A stretch of DNA of 55,215 nucleotides from an uncultured Bacillota bacterium (lineage in GTDB: Bacteria > Bacillota_I > Bacilli_A > RF39 > UBA660), in contig CAMOKF010000004.1 in assembly GCA_946617625.1 (NCBI GenBank), positions 1 to 55,215 of the forward strand, in the 5' to 3' direction. Of this stretch, positions 28,224-38,895 are shown in pieces. Under the pieces are notes generated by a model. That model was not told the DNA's origin. It did no database searches and saw nothing but the letters and a program-made list of their open reading frames with translations. Position 1 is the first letter of the stretch, and each line of letters opens with the position of its first letter. The translations under genes and the position numbers were made by a program.

Positions 28224-29255
28224 TTAAACTAATACGAAGTTCATATTATAAGTAATAGCGTCTCCAGATGCTGTATTTTCACAATCTACGTCTTGACCTT
28301 CAATCCATAGATAGAATCTTACTTTTGTAATACCTGCATCTAAAGAGAACCAGTTTTGATCTGCTGTTAATGCTCCATCAGGTGTTTTTAATGTTGGAGT
28401 AACTGATTTAAAGTTAGTTCCAATTGGGTTACTTGATGAACCTAAATCTTTTAAGCTTACTCCTGTTGATAATACTGCATCTACACCATAATAACTAGCT
28501 ATTTGTTGATTACTTGTAACTGATAAGTTATAAGTAGATAATGCATCTGCTATAGCCGCATCAGTATGTACGTTGTTATTTGGTTCCCAGATAATCAAAT
28601 CTTGTCCACCACCAATACCTTGAATAGTTGAAGCATTTGATCCAATAGTAGCTTTTCCTAATTTAATAAATGCTGCACGAGCTGCATTCTTTAATCCTCT
28701 GTTAGTAGCTCCTGCAGAAGCACTTACTTCAGATCCAGTTCCTAATTTAACTGTTGAGTTTTGAGTTACCATGAAGAATAAGTCGAAAGCAACGAAATCT
28801 CCTTTATCACCTTTTGCTTCAGTAGATTTAGTAGATTTTAATATTGTATTACCTCCAGCGTCACTTGCTAATTCTCCTAAATACATATTTAATTTATCAT
28901 TTGCTATAGTTCCTCCAGTTGATACTGGTTTAACTGTAGCAGCAGTTCCTGAGTTATTATTTGTTCTAAATGGTAATTGATTTGTGTTTGTTGTATACAA
29001 TGTTGATGCTCCTAATGTTGAATTTAAATCAGCATTAGTAATAATTGTTTTCCAGTTAACTCCGTCAACTGATACTTGAATACCATTAGCTGTAGCTACT
29101 TGTACATCGATTGCTTCAACAGTTATTGTTTTATTTGAAGTGAACCATGCATAAGTATTAGCAGTTAAGATTATTCCTGTGAATACTACTAGTAATAATG
29201 CTAGTAAAATTTTTCTTCTTCTTCTTTTGTCTTTCTTTTTTTCTTGCTTAGTCAT
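28224..29255 (-). CDS. SipW-dependent TasA-like protein (possible major subunit)
   Basis: KILLALLLVVFTGIILTANTYAWFTSNKTITVEAIDVQVATA; C-terminal YLWIEGQDVDCENT. Confidence 0.7.
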   Translation of the reverse strand: MTKQEKKKDKRRRRKILLALLLVVFTGIILTANTYAWFTSNKTITVEAIDVQVATANGIQVSVDGVNWKTIITNADLNSTLGASTLYTTNTNQLPFRTNNNSGTAATVKPVSTGGTIANDKLNMYLGELASDAGGNTILKSTKSTEAKGDKGDFVAFDLFFMVTQNSTVKLGTGSEVSASAGATNRGLKNAARAAFIKLGKATIGSNASTIQGIGGGQDLIIWEPNNNVHTDAAIADALSTYNLSVTSNQQIASYYGVDAVLSTGVSLKDLGSSSNPIGTNFKSVTPTLKTPDGALTADQNWFSLDAGITKVRFYLWIEGQDVDCENTASGDAITYNMNFVLV

Positions 29256-29257
29256 GT

Positions 29258-29977
29258 TTAAGCTCCTCCCTTTCCTGTTCCTGAAACATGTTCTTCAGTT
29301 ATATCCATGTGCATTTTAATTTCTCCTCCAAGGAGATCATTTAAGCACTCTGGATCGTCTCCTTCAATCCATACTACTATTGTAAATCGATCTTTCGTAT
29401 TAGGCTTGAAATTCTTTCTTTGTTCCAATAAAGCGACGTCCTTAGAATAAAATTTCTTTGTACCTTCCTCTGCTCCACCATTTTTAGCGGCTTTTGCATA
29501 GATAGTAGGTTTACCATTTAGATATACCATTATTCTAATTGCTTCATCTACATTTCTTATAGTGTCGTCTATATCTAACTCATACCAATAATGTACTGCT
29601 TCTTTTCCATTATTTACGACATAAAAACTGTAAGCAATATAATTATCTCCGTTATGGGATCCATTAGCCTCAGTATCAAGATTATCTGGTAACCATTTTA
29701 CTGATATGTTATCCATATACTCAATGGTTTCCGCAGATAACTTTCTTGTTTTACTGTTCTGCTCACCTGTTTCTGTCAAAAATATGTTCTTTCTATTAGA
29801 CATATTCTTATCTAAAGAAACTGTAAATCGTCCACCTTTATAGGCAACATATAAAAATAGATATATAGTAGATATTATAATTAGCAATAATAGTAATGTG
29901 ACTTTAACTATTCTGACTACAAGTTTTCGCTTGTAAATCTTATTGGCTTTTATACCAATTCCATTTCCATCATTCAT
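29258..29977 (-). CDS. secreted TasA-like partner protein
   Basis: N-terminal TM, C-terminal VVWIEGDDPECLND related to the 28224 product; likely start MNDGNGIGIK at 29977 (ORF track 30001). Confidence 0.6.
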   Translation of the reverse strand: MNDGNGIGIKANKIYKRKLVVRIVKVTLLLLLIIISTIYLFLYVAYKGGRFTVSLDKNMSNRKNIFLTETGEQNSKTRKLSAETIEYMDNISVKWLPDNLDTEANGSHNGDNYIAYSFYVVNNGKEAVHYWYELDIDDTIRNVDEAIRIMVYLNGKPTIYAKAAKNGGAEEGTKKFYSKDVALLEQRKNFKPNTKDRFTIVVWIEGDDPECLNDLLGGEIKMHMDITEEHVSGTGKGGA

Positions 29978-29996
29978 ACCATCACCACACCGTAGC

Positions 29997-30058
29997 TGCA
30001 ATATTCTATTTTTTATACAATAAGTATATCTTAATTTTTTGAAGAGTGCAATATTCTA
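29997..30058. repeat. pair of 12-bp direct repeats flanking a promoter
   Basis: TGCAATATTCTA at 29997-30008 and again at 30047-30058, exactly 50 bp apart. Confidence 0.85.
30023..30051 (-). promoter_or_regulatory. sigmaA-type promoter for the surface operon
   Basis: TTGCAC-N17-TATACT on minus strand; the -35 overlaps one direct repeat. Confidence 0.75.
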
Positions 30059-30087
30059 AATATAATTTTTTTTAATTTTTTTATTTA

Positions 30088-30924
30088 TTATTTAAATCTT
30101 TCTTTGAATGTACAACTTAAACATAACTTTTCACAAGGATTTCTATCTTGAAATGATTGTTTTAATTTTTTATATTTATCTTTATTAATTATTTGTTCTA
30201 ATGATTCTTTATATATATTACCTAAGTCTATTATTCCATTACTATCTAAACAACATGGTACTACTGTTCCATCTACTAGAATAGCTATTTGTGTTTTTAA
30301 AGCCATGCAATAACCCTTTAAATTATTATCATTATTAATATTGGGCCATATAAACTCATTATCTTTATCTATATATAGATTATTATCTATTTTAATATTA
30401 TTGCTTTTATATATTTTATCCACAATATCTGTGGAAAGATTATAATGAGCTATTATTTTTTCCACTATTTCCTGTGACTTATTATCAAATTCACCATTCT
30501 TAAGAGTCCATAGTCTATATATAACTGTTTTATCTTTTAAATAATTATCTCTAGTTTCTAATATTTCTTCTAAATAATTATTTTTATTATTCTCTGAATG
30601 TAATGATATATTTATTTTATTTAGATTTGGCTTATTACATATTAGTTTTATTTTATCTTTAAGTAGAGTACCATTAGTAGTTAGATTAACTTTTAGATTA
30701 TAGTTATTTGCTAAATCTATTATTTTATCTATATCTTTATGTAGTAATGGTTCTCCTTTAACATGAAGATATATATAGTCTGTGTAATCTTTTATCTCAT
30801 TAAATATATGATTAACTTTTTCTAATGAAATATACCCTTTATTTTTTGTTACTTTAGAACAGAAACTGCAATTTAAGTTACATATATTTGTTATTTCTAT
30901 GTATATCTTTTTATATTTTTTCAT
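30088..30924 (-). CDS. radical SAM/SPASM protein
   Basis: CNLNCSFC (CxxxCxxC), GEPLLH, C-terminal Cys cluster GYCMAL...PCCLD...CEKLCLSC. Confidence 0.85.
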   Translation of the reverse strand: MKKYKKIYIEITNICNLNCSFCSKVTKNKGYISLEKVNHIFNEIKDYTDYIYLHVKGEPLLHKDIDKIIDLANNYNLKVNLTTNGTLLKDKIKLICNKPNLNKINISLHSENNKNNYLEEILETRDNYLKDKTVIYRLWTLKNGEFDNKSQEIVEKIIAHYNLSTDIVDKIYKSNNIKIDNNLYIDKDNEFIWPNINNDNNLKGYCMALKTQIAILVDGTVVPCCLDSNGIIDLGNIYKESLEQIINKDKYKKLKQSFQDRNPCEKLCLSCTFKERFK

Positions 30925-30928
30925 ATTG

Positions 30929-31648
30929 TTACTCTTCTTTTGTAAATACTATGCATGTAGCATGTTTACCTACTTTATTACCAATTTTTGAATAATATTT
31001 ATCGGCTTCTACTGTATCTGTTGAATCAAAATATATATTATTTGGATCTACTATTTCTAAATATAGTTGATTAAAAATTGTGTATCTTATGTCCAGATGT
31101 ATATCATTATTTATTTCTTCTATAGATTTTTTAAATATCTTTTCATTTAATTCAGTATTTCTATCTATTATATATTTTTCTTTAGATGGACATGGTCCTA
31201 TATAAAAAGTCATCTCAAATGTTGCAGCGTTAGTTTCTAACATTAATGCTTCTGTCATATTTCTAATTAAGTCATTATTAATATTTTCTATAGTTCCTAA
31301 TCCTACTGCTACTGTTGTTTTATCATTTTCATCTTTAGCATATCCAACTATTACTGGGTCATCATTTGTTTCTACTATTATAGGAGTATTAATACTATCT
31401 TCTTTTAGAGTATAGATATAATCTTTAGAATTTTTATTATTATTTGTAATAGTTTTTTTACCTATCTTATTATTTTTATTATTCATTACATAATAATTTT
31501 TTATCTCTATGTTATTCTTCTTTAATAATCTCTTCACCTTATTATCGTACAATTTATCTATCTCTTCTTTTGTTAGATTTGGATAATATTTCTTTTCCTT
31601 AGTGAATATTCCATCTAATCTTGTTGATGTAAAAATATTTAACTTCAT
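30929..31648 (-). CDS. possible degenerate YfiH/PgeF (laccase-fold) protein
   Basis: DDPVIVGYAKDEND...AVGLGTIEN...FYIGPCPSKEKYIID...YYSKIGNKVGKHATCIVF follow the YfiH order but lack the usual ADC and HAGWRG residues. Confidence 0.4.
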   Translation of the reverse strand: MKLNIFTSTRLDGIFTKEKKYYPNLTKEEIDKLYDNKVKRLLKKNNIEIKNYYVMNNKNNKIGKKTITNNNKNSKDYIYTLKEDSINTPIIVETNDDPVIVGYAKDENDKTTVAVGLGTIENINNDLIRNMTEALMLETNAATFEMTFYIGPCPSKEKYIIDRNTELNEKIFKKSIEEINNDIHLDIRYTIFNQLYLEIVDPNNIYFDSTDTVEADKYYSKIGNKVGKHATCIVFTKEE

Positions 31649-31658
31649 ATTTTCTCCT

Positions 31659-33611
31659 CTATTCTGATTTCATTTCAAATAATATATCTCTTAATTCCAT
31701 TGCTCTTTCAAAGTTAAGTGACTTAGCTGCTTCTCTCATTTCTTGCTCTATAGATTCCATTATCTTTTCTTTTTCTTTTCTACTTATTTGTTTAGGTTTC
31801 TTATTACCTTTTTCTTCTGATGTATTACTAATTACTTCTCTTATTTCTTTTTGAATTGTTTCTGGTACTATATTATGTTCTTTATTGTATTTATCTTGAA
31901 TACTTCTACGTCTAGCTGTCTCATCTATTGCATATTGCATTGAGTCTGTAATCTTATCTCCATACATGATTACATGTCCATTAGCATTTCTAGCACATCT
32001 ACCGATAGTTTGAATTAGACTTCTATCACTTCTTAAGAATCCTTCTTTATCTGCATCTAATATTGCTATTAAGGATACTTCTGGTATATCTAATCCTTCT
32101 CTTAATAGATTTATTCCTACTAATACATCATATTTTCCAGCACGTACATCATGTATTATTTGCATTCTTTCTAATGTTTTTACTTCACTATGTAAATATG
32201 CTACTTTAATATCTAATTCTTTTAAATAATTAGTTAGTTCTTCTGCCATTCTTATAGTTAATGTTGTTACTAATGTTCTTTCGTTCTTACTTATTCTATC
32301 TCTTATTTCTCCTAATAAGTCATCTATTTGACCTTCACTCTTTCTTACTTCGATAGTTGGATCTAATAATCCTGTAGGTCTAATTATTTGTTCTATATAC
32401 TTATTATTTGTATAAGATAATTCGATGTCTCCTGGAGTCGCTGAAACAAAGATAGCTTGTTTTATCTTCTTTTCAAATTCTTCATATTTTAATGGTCTAT
32501 TATCTAAAGCACTAGGTAATCTAAATCCATATTCTACTAAATTAAGTTTTCTAGCTCTATCTCCATTATACATTCCTCTTACTTGTGGAAGTGTAACATG
32601 AGACTCATCTACTACTAGTAAATAATCATCACCAAAGAAGTCCATTAATGTTGTAGGAGTTTCTCCAGGTTTTCTTCCAGCTAGTGGAGCAGAATAGTTT
32701 TCTACTCCAGAACAAAATCCAGTTTCTTCTAACATCTCAATATCATAATTTGTTCTTTGCTCTAGTCTTTCTGCAGCTAATAATTTATTATTGCTTTTTA
32801 GCTCTTCTAATCTTTCTTTTAGCTCTTCTCTTATTCTTACAATTGCATCTTTTAGTTTTTCTTCGCTTACAACAAAGTGACTTGCTGGAAAGATTGATAC
32901 ATTTTTAACTTTATTAATAACTGCTCCTGTTAGAGTATCTATTTCACTTATTCTATCTATTTCATTATCAAAGAACTCTATTCTGTATCCAGTATTATTT
33001 TGATTTGCTGGAATAATCTCTACTATATCTCCTCTAACTCTAAAAGTACCTCTTTTAAAATCTAAATCATTTCTTTCATATAACATATCTACTAATTTTG
33101 TTAACATTTGATTTCTATCTATTGTTTCTCCTACTGATAAAGTTAGCATTTTACTTTTATATTCTTCTACTTCACCAATACCATATATACATGATACTGA
33201 TGCTACTACTATTACATCATCTCGGGATAATAAAGCACTAGTAGCTGCATGACGTAATTCATCAATTTCATCATTAATAGAAGAATCTTTTTCAATATAA
33301 GTATCAGTTGATGGAACATAAGCTTCTGGTTGATAATAATCATAATAAGAAACAAAATATTCAACTCTATTCTCTGGAAATAATTCTTTTAGTTCACTAT
33401 ATAATTGTCCAGCTAATGTTTTATTATGGGCTAATACCAATGTCTTTTTGTTTACCTCTTTTATAACGTTTGCTATAGTAAAGGTTTTTCCTGTTCCTGT
33501 AGCTCCTAATAATACTTGATACTTTTCTTTATTATTAACTCCATCTACTAATTTTTTTATAGCTGAAGGTTGATCTCCACTGGGTTTATATTTAGATACT
33601 AGATTAAACAT
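31659..33611 (-). CDS. uvrB: excinuclease ABC subunit UvrB
   Basis: [51 protein letters not shown] motif; start at 33611 with GGAG RBS (ORF track 33683). Confidence 0.97.
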   Translation of the reverse strand: MFNLVSKYKPSGDQPSAIKKLVDGVNNKEKYQVLLGATGTGKTFTIANVIKEVNKKTLVLAHNKTLAGQLYSELKELFPENRVEYFVSYYDYYQPEAYVPSTDTYIEKDSSINDEIDELRHAATSALLSRDDVIVVASVSCIYGIGEVEEYKSKMLTLSVGETIDRNQMLTKLVDMLYERNDLDFKRGTFRVRGDIVEIIPANQNNTGYRIEFFDNEIDRISEIDTLTGAVINKVKNVSIFPASHFVVSEEKLKDAIVRIREELKERLEELKSNNKLLAAERLEQRTNYDIEMLEETGFCSGVENYSAPLAGRKPGETPTTLMDFFGDDYLLVVDESHVTLPQVRGMYNGDRARKLNLVEYGFRLPSALDNRPLKYEEFEKKIKQAIFVSATPGDIELSYTNNKYIEQIIRPTGLLDPTIEVRKSEGQIDDLLGEIRDRISKNERTLVTTLTIRMAEELTNYLKELDIKVAYLHSEVKTLERMQIIHDVRAGKYDVLVGINLLREGLDIPEVSLIAILDADKEGFLRSDRSLIQTIGRCARNANGHVIMYGDKITDSMQYAIDETARRRSIQDKYNKEHNIVPETIQKEIREVISNTSEEKGNKKPKQISRKEKEKIMESIEQEMREAAKSLNFERAMELRDILFEMKSE

Positions 33612-33675
33612 ATGAATTACTCCTTTCATAATATATGGACTTTTTCGATATATAATTTTATCATTCTTAATATAA

Positions 33676-33700
33676 AAAAACAAGGAAGTCTCCTTGTTAG
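33676..33700 (-). terminator. intrinsic terminator
   Basis: AACAAGGA-GACT-TCCTTGTT-TTTTT on minus strand. Confidence 0.85.
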
Positions 33701-33708
33701 TATGTTTA

Positions 33709-35151
33709 TTATACTTCTTCTTTATTAATTATTTTTTGATTTATAGTTACTAGAAATGTAGTACCTACTCCTTCAGTACTATTTACTGTTATTTTTCCTT
33801 CTAGTAATTCTACTAATGATTTAGTTATAGAAAGGCCTAAACCTGTACCTGTAATATCACTATCTTTATTATCAGCTGTTCTAAAGAATCTATTAAATAT
33901 ATTTTTTATATCTTCTTCTTTAATTCCTTTACCTGTATCAGTAATAGATATTCTTAAATTACATTTATCTTTATTATTTATGCAATCGATTGCTAGTTCT
34001 ATATAACCAGAATCTGTATACTTAACTGCATTACTTAATATGTTATTTATAATTGTTTCTATCTTTTTAGAGTCTCCATACAAATACTCTGGTAGTTCAC
34101 TACTTATTCTTTTTCTTACTTCTATTGGTTTATATCCTATTCTTAGTTTTAATGATTTTTCTACTCTATCTAATAAATCTTTAATACTATAGTTGTCATT
34201 TTCTACTTCTATTATATTAGAATCTAATTTATTAATATCCAATATTCCATCTACTAATTCTAATAGATTATTAGATGATTTTAATATATCATCTATATCT
34301 TGTTTAGTATCATCTTCTTCAGTATTATCTTTTATCATTTGTGATAATCCTACTATAGCATTAAGTGGAGTTCTTAATTCATGTGACATAGAAGATAAAA
34401 ATTCACTTTTTGCATTATTAGCTTTTTCTGCACTTTCTTTAGCAAGAGTTAATTCTGTGATTAACTTTATATCTGGATTCTCTATTGTATGATACATCAA
34501 GTAACTAACTACTGTCATAAATAATGTAGCAAGTGGTGAAGAAATAGTTTGATATATTAAACTAGATACTTCAACTATAACTCCAAATATAATAATAAAA
34601 TATATTGGTATTATTTTCTTTTTATTAGATTTTTTAATATTTAATATTATAGATGTTATTGCACATAAAACAAAAGTTATTGGTGTTAAATTACCAAAAA
34701 GTGCTCCTCCTGAAGGTAAGGCTCCTATTTCTCCATTATCAGGATAATGCATTCTAACTGGTAATAATAACTGAACAATAGTTAAAACCGCTAGAAATAT
34801 AAAGATTCCTAAGTTTATTTTCTTTTCATTATCTGTATAAAAGTTAAAAATCTTTTTTCTATTTTCATTTGTGATAACTATTATGTAATAAGATAGCAAG
34901 AAATACCAAATATCACAAAGAGCATAGTATATTTTAAATAAAAATACTATTAATGACATCCAGTCTCCTCTTATTAATACGATAAATAAGAATACTAAAT
35001 AATCCACTAATATTAATAAGTTTAATATTATTAACTTTCTATAGATTTTATTTTCTATATTAGGTGAATTCTTTTTAGAAAAGTATATTCCTAATAAGAA
35101 TAATAAAAATAGTAATGCTACTAAGCATATAGAAAAATTAGCTTTGTACAT
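33709..35151 (-). CDS. membrane sensor histidine kinase
   Basis: Multi-TM N-terminus, [19 protein letters not shown]-box, HATPase motifs [18 protein letters not shown]. Confidence 0.88.
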   Translation of the reverse strand: MYKANFSICLVALLFLLFLLGIYFSKKNSPNIENKIYRKLIILNLLILVDYLVFLFIVLIRGDWMSLIVFLFKIYYALCDIWYFLLSYYIIVITNENRKKIFNFYTDNEKKINLGIFIFLAVLTIVQLLLPVRMHYPDNGEIGALPSGGALFGNLTPITFVLCAITSIILNIKKSNKKKIIPIYFIIIFGVIVEVSSLIYQTISSPLATLFMTVVSYLMYHTIENPDIKLITELTLAKESAEKANNAKSEFLSSMSHELRTPLNAIVGLSQMIKDNTEEDDTKQDIDDILKSSNNLLELVDGILDINKLDSNIIEVENDNYSIKDLLDRVEKSLKLRIGYKPIEVRKRISSELPEYLYGDSKKIETIINNILSNAVKYTDSGYIELAIDCINNKDKCNLRISITDTGKGIKEEDIKNIFNRFFRTADNKDSDITGTGLGLSITKSLVELLEGKITVNSTEGVGTTFLVTINQKIINKEEV

Positions 35152-35165
35152 ATAATCTACCTCTT

Positions 35166-36605
35166 TTAGTTATTTTCTTCTATTAATTGTGGAATTGTTA
35201 CAGTAAATAGTGAACCTACTCCATAGGTACTTTCTACTTCTATTTTTCCATTTAATAGCTCTACTAAAGATTTAGTTATAGCAAGTCCTAATCCTGTTCC
35301 TTCGATATCTGTATCTTTATCTTCTTCTAGTCTATTAAATTTAGTAAATAGATGTGGAAGCATTTCTTTTTTCATTCCTCTACCAGTATCTTTTACTGAA
35401 AATATTAATTCACATATCTCTTTATTATTCTTACATTCTACTTTTAATTCTACTATTCCTTCATCTGTGTATTTGACCGCATTAGTTAATAGATTAGTTA
35501 ATATTTGTTTAATCTTATCTTTATCTCCATATAGATTATTTGGAATTCTTTCATCATATTTAACTCTTAAATCTATAGGTTTGTCATCTATTCTTATTTT
35601 TATCATTTTAATGAGATGATCTATTTCTTCTCTTAAGTTATAGTTAGAATTTATTATTTCCATTTTATTAGCTTCTAGTCTATTTATATCTAATATACCA
35701 TTAACTATTTCAAGTAAGTTTTGAGATGCTATTAAGACATCTTTTGAGTCTCTTCTCATATCTTCTATATTTGTACCTTCAGATATCATTTGAGATAGCC
35801 CTACTATTGCATTTAGTGGTGTTCTAATTTCATGTGACATAGAGCTTAAGAAATCAGTTTTAGCTTCATTTGATTTTTCAGCTTGATTCTTTGCTAACTC
35901 TAATTGATTTATTAAAGAGATATCTGGATTTTCTATTGTATGATACATAAAATAACTAATAAGAGTTATTGATAATGTATAAATATTAATAGTCTTATCA
36001 AACATATTTAAAAATAAAGCAAATAATTCTAATACTACAAATAGTAAAAATGGGAAAGCTTTTTTTCTATTTACATATTTAGAATTAGCTATAATAACTA
36101 TTAAACAGCAAATACCTATAGTTCCTAAAAGATATGTAATAAAATCACTTCTTACTCCATAATATGCTATAACATTTTCTTTACCAATAAATATATAGGT
36201 AACTGGAAGTATTCCTACTATTAACAAAATAATGAATATTATTGAAAACAATAGATAATTAAATTTTTTACTCTCATATAATATATGATGTAGTTTTCCT
36301 TTTTGTTCTTGTGCTATTACAACTACAGTATAATAAGCTAAAAGTATTGCCCATAATACCTCCGAAACACAGAATAATCTGGCAAATATATCATATGTAT
36401 AAAAAAACACATCATATCCTTTTATAAAATTAGCTACTACTAGGCAAACCATACTTGTTGATAATACAAAAAAATCTACAATTATTTGAGATTTATAAAT
36501 TTTGTTCTCTATGTTGGACATATTTCTTTTTGAAAAATAAACAATTGCTAGTATTCCCCAAAATAAAAGTCCACAAAAATTAGATGTAAATGTAAACATG
36601 TTCAT
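35166..36605 (-). CDS. membrane sensor histidine kinase (paralogue of the 33709 product)
   Basis: [35 protein letters not shown]; multi-TM N-terminus. Confidence 0.88.
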   Translation of the reverse strand: MNMFTFTSNFCGLLFWGILAIVYFSKRNMSNIENKIYKSQIIVDFFVLSTSMVCLVVANFIKGYDVFFYTYDIFARLFCVSEVLWAILLAYYTVVVIAQEQKGKLHHILYESKKFNYLLFSIIFIILLIVGILPVTYIFIGKENVIAYYGVRSDFITYLLGTIGICCLIVIIANSKYVNRKKAFPFLLFVVLELFALFLNMFDKTINIYTLSITLISYFMYHTIENPDISLINQLELAKNQAEKSNEAKTDFLSSMSHEIRTPLNAIVGLSQMISEGTNIEDMRRDSKDVLIASQNLLEIVNGILDINRLEANKMEIINSNYNLREEIDHLIKMIKIRIDDKPIDLRVKYDERIPNNLYGDKDKIKQILTNLLTNAVKYTDEGIVELKVECKNNKEICELIFSVKDTGRGMKKEMLPHLFTKFNRLEEDKDTDIEGTGLGLAITKSLVELLNGKIEVESTYGVGSLFTVTIPQLIEENN

Positions 36606-36656
36606 CTAGTACCAACTCCTATTATCTTATTTAATTATACACTATTTTTCATAAAA

Positions 36657-36680
36657 AAAAGAATAGAAATCTATTCTTTT
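36657..36680 (-). terminator. intrinsic terminator after clpB
   Basis: AAAAGAATAG / CTATTCTTTT stem and T tract. Confidence 0.75.
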
Positions 36681-38785
36681 ATTTTTATATAATACTTATC
36701 ATTATAATCTATTATTAAATTATCTCCTTCGTGGATTTTTTCATTTAATAAATCTTCTGCTATAAGAGTTTCTATATTCTTAGTCATATATCTTTTTATT
36801 GGTCTTGCTCCAAATTCTTTATTATATGATTCTTCAATTACTTTGTCTTTAGCTTTAGAAGTTAGTTCTATGGATAGTTTTGAATTCTTTAGATGTTTAT
36901 TAATGTTATCAATGATAGTGTCTAATACTTCATATATTACATCTTTACTTAATGAATTGAATATTACTATTTCATCTATTCTATTTATTAATTCTGGTCT
37001 AAATCTAGATTTTAATATATCTAATACTAATTTATCTCTATCTTTATCATCATTATGATCTAATATTATTTCTGATCCTAAATTAGATGTCATTATAATA
37101 ATTGTATTCTTAAAGTCAATTAATCTTCCTTGAGAATCTGTTATTCTACCATCATCTAATATTTGTAATAAAATATTAAAAACATCTGAGTGAGCTTTTT
37201 CAATTTCATCAAATAAAACTATAGAATAAGGATTTCTTCTTACTGCTTCTGTAAGTTCTCCTCCTTCATCATATCCCACATATCCTGGAGGAGCTCCTAT
37301 TAATCTTGAAACATTAAATGCTTCCATATATTCTGAACAATCTATTCTTATCATATGTCTTTCATCATCAAATAGTTCATATGCTAAAGATTTGGCTATT
37401 TCTGTTTTTCCTACTCCAGTTGGTCCCATAAATATAAATGATCCAATAGGTCTATTAGGATCTTTTATTCCGGATCTTGCTCTTATAATGGCATCTCCAA
37501 CTAATTCTATTGCTTCATCTTGACCTTTAACTCTTTTTCTTAAGTTTTCTTTTAGAAGTAATAGTTTTTCTTTTTCTCCACTTACTAGTTTTGCTACTGG
37601 TACATTAGTCCAACGAGATACTATTTCTGCTATGTTATTTTCATCAACTACATCAGATAAAACATTATTTTGAATTGTTAATTTAAGTTGTGAAATCTCT
37701 GATTCTACTTTAGGTATTTCACCATGTTTAATTTTAGCTGCTTCAGTTAAGTCATATTCATTTTCAGCTTTTTCAAGCTTAAATTTTAACTCTTCTAGCT
37801 TTGCCTTCTTATCATTAATTAGGTCGTTTAATTTCTTTTCTTCTTCCCATTTCATTCTTAAATCATCTTGTTCTGACTTAAGTTTTTCCATCTTTTTATC
37901 AATTTCAGCTACTCTTTTTTTAGATTCTTCATCTTTTTCTTTTTTAAGAGCTTGGTGTTCTATTTCTAAAGTCATTATTTCTCTATTAATTTTATCTAAT
38001 GATGATGGCACTGAATTCATTTGCATCTTAATAGTTGCACAGGCTTCATCTATTAAATCTATAGCTTTATCTGGTAAGAATCTATCTGTTATATATCTAT
38101 CTGATAAATTGACTGCTGCTACTAAAGCATTATCTCTTATAGTTACTCCATGATATACTTCGAATCTTTCTTTTAATCCTCTTAATATAGTTAATGTATC
38201 TATTGTAGATGGTTCTTGTACTAGTATCTTTTGTAATCTTCTTTCTAATGCTCCATCTTTTTCTATAAACTCACGATATTCTTTTAATGTAGTAGCACCT
38301 ATTAATCTTATCTCTCCTCTAGCTAGCATTGGTTTTAACATATTTCCAACGTTCATTGCATTGTTTGAACCTGCTCCTACTATCATATGTATTTCATCAA
38401 TAAACATTATAATATCTCCGTTAGAGTCAGATATTTCTTTTAAAACTGCCTTAAATCTCTCTTCAAATTCACCTTGATATTTAGCTCCTGCTACTAAAGC
38501 AGATAAATCTAGTTCCCAGACTATTTTGTTCTTTAAATCATCAGGAACGTCTCCTTTAACTATCCTTTGAGCTAATCCTTCTACTATAGCTGTTTTACCA
38601 ACACCTGGAGACCCTATTAATACTGGATTGTTTTTACTTTTCCTAGATAGAATTCGAATTAAATTTCTTATTTCTTCATCTCTACCTATTACAGGGTCAA
38701 TTTTATTATCTTTTACGGCACTTGTTATATCTCTACCATATTTTTCTAATGGATTTTTTAAGTTTTCTTCCATATTTGGATACAT
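36671..38785 (-). CDS. clpB: ClpB-type AAA+ disaggregase lacking the N-terminal Clp_N domain
   Basis: [43 protein letters not shown]; long ClpB-type middle domain; [15 protein letters not shown]; begins about 30 aa before the first AAA domain. Confidence 0.88.
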   Translation of the reverse strand: MYPNMEENLKNPLEKYGRDITSAVKDNKIDPVIGRDEEIRNLIRILSRKSKNNPVLIGSPGVGKTAIVEGLAQRIVKGDVPDDLKNKIVWELDLSALVAGAKYQGEFEERFKAVLKEISDSNGDIIMFIDEIHMIVGAGSNNAMNVGNMLKPMLARGEIRLIGATTLKEYREFIEKDGALERRLQKILVQEPSTIDTLTILRGLKERFEVYHGVTIRDNALVAAVNLSDRYITDRFLPDKAIDLIDEACATIKMQMNSVPSSLDKINREIMTLEIEHQALKKEKDEESKKRVAEIDKKMEKLKSEQDDLRMKWEEEKKLNDLINDKKAKLEELKFKLEKAENEYDLTEAAKIKHGEIPKVESEISQLKLTIQNNVLSDVVDENNIAEIVSRWTNVPVAKLVSGEKEKLLLLKENLRKRVKGQDEAIELVGDAIIRARSGIKDPNRPIGSFIFMGPTGVGKTEIAKSLAYELFDDERHMIRIDCSEYMEAFNVSRLIGAPPGYVGYDEGGELTEAVRRNPYSIVLFDEIEKAHSDVFNILLQILDDGRITDSQGRLIDFKNTIIIMTSNLGSEIILDHNDDKDRDKLVLDILKSRFRPELINRIDEIVIFNSLSKDVIYEVLDTIIDNINKHLKNSKLSIELTSKAKDKVIEESYNKEFGARPIKRYMTKNIETLIAEDLLNEKIHEGDNLIIDYNDKYYIKIKE

Positions 38786-38809
38786 TATATCACCCTCTTT
38801 TCATAATAT

Positions 38810-38838
38810 ATGATATACCTATTATTAGCACTTGTCAA
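38810..38838 (-). promoter_or_regulatory. sigmaA promoter of clpB
   Basis: TTGACA-N17-TATCAT on minus strand. Confidence 0.75.
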
Positions 38839-38851
38839 TAGAGAGTGCTAA
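38825..38851. promoter_or_regulatory. CIRCE element (HrcA operator)
   Basis: TTAGCACTT-N9-GAGTGCTAA, one mismatch to TTAGCACTC-N9-GAGTGCTAA; overlaps the clpB -35. Confidence 0.9.
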
Positions 38852-38867
38852 TAATTATATAAATAAA

Positions 38868-38892
38868 AATATCCACAGTAGTTGTGGATATT
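38868..38892 (-). terminator. intrinsic terminator
   Basis: AATATCCACA-N5-TGTGGATATT after the L,D-transpeptidase stop. Confidence 0.75.
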
Positions 38893-38895
38893 ATT

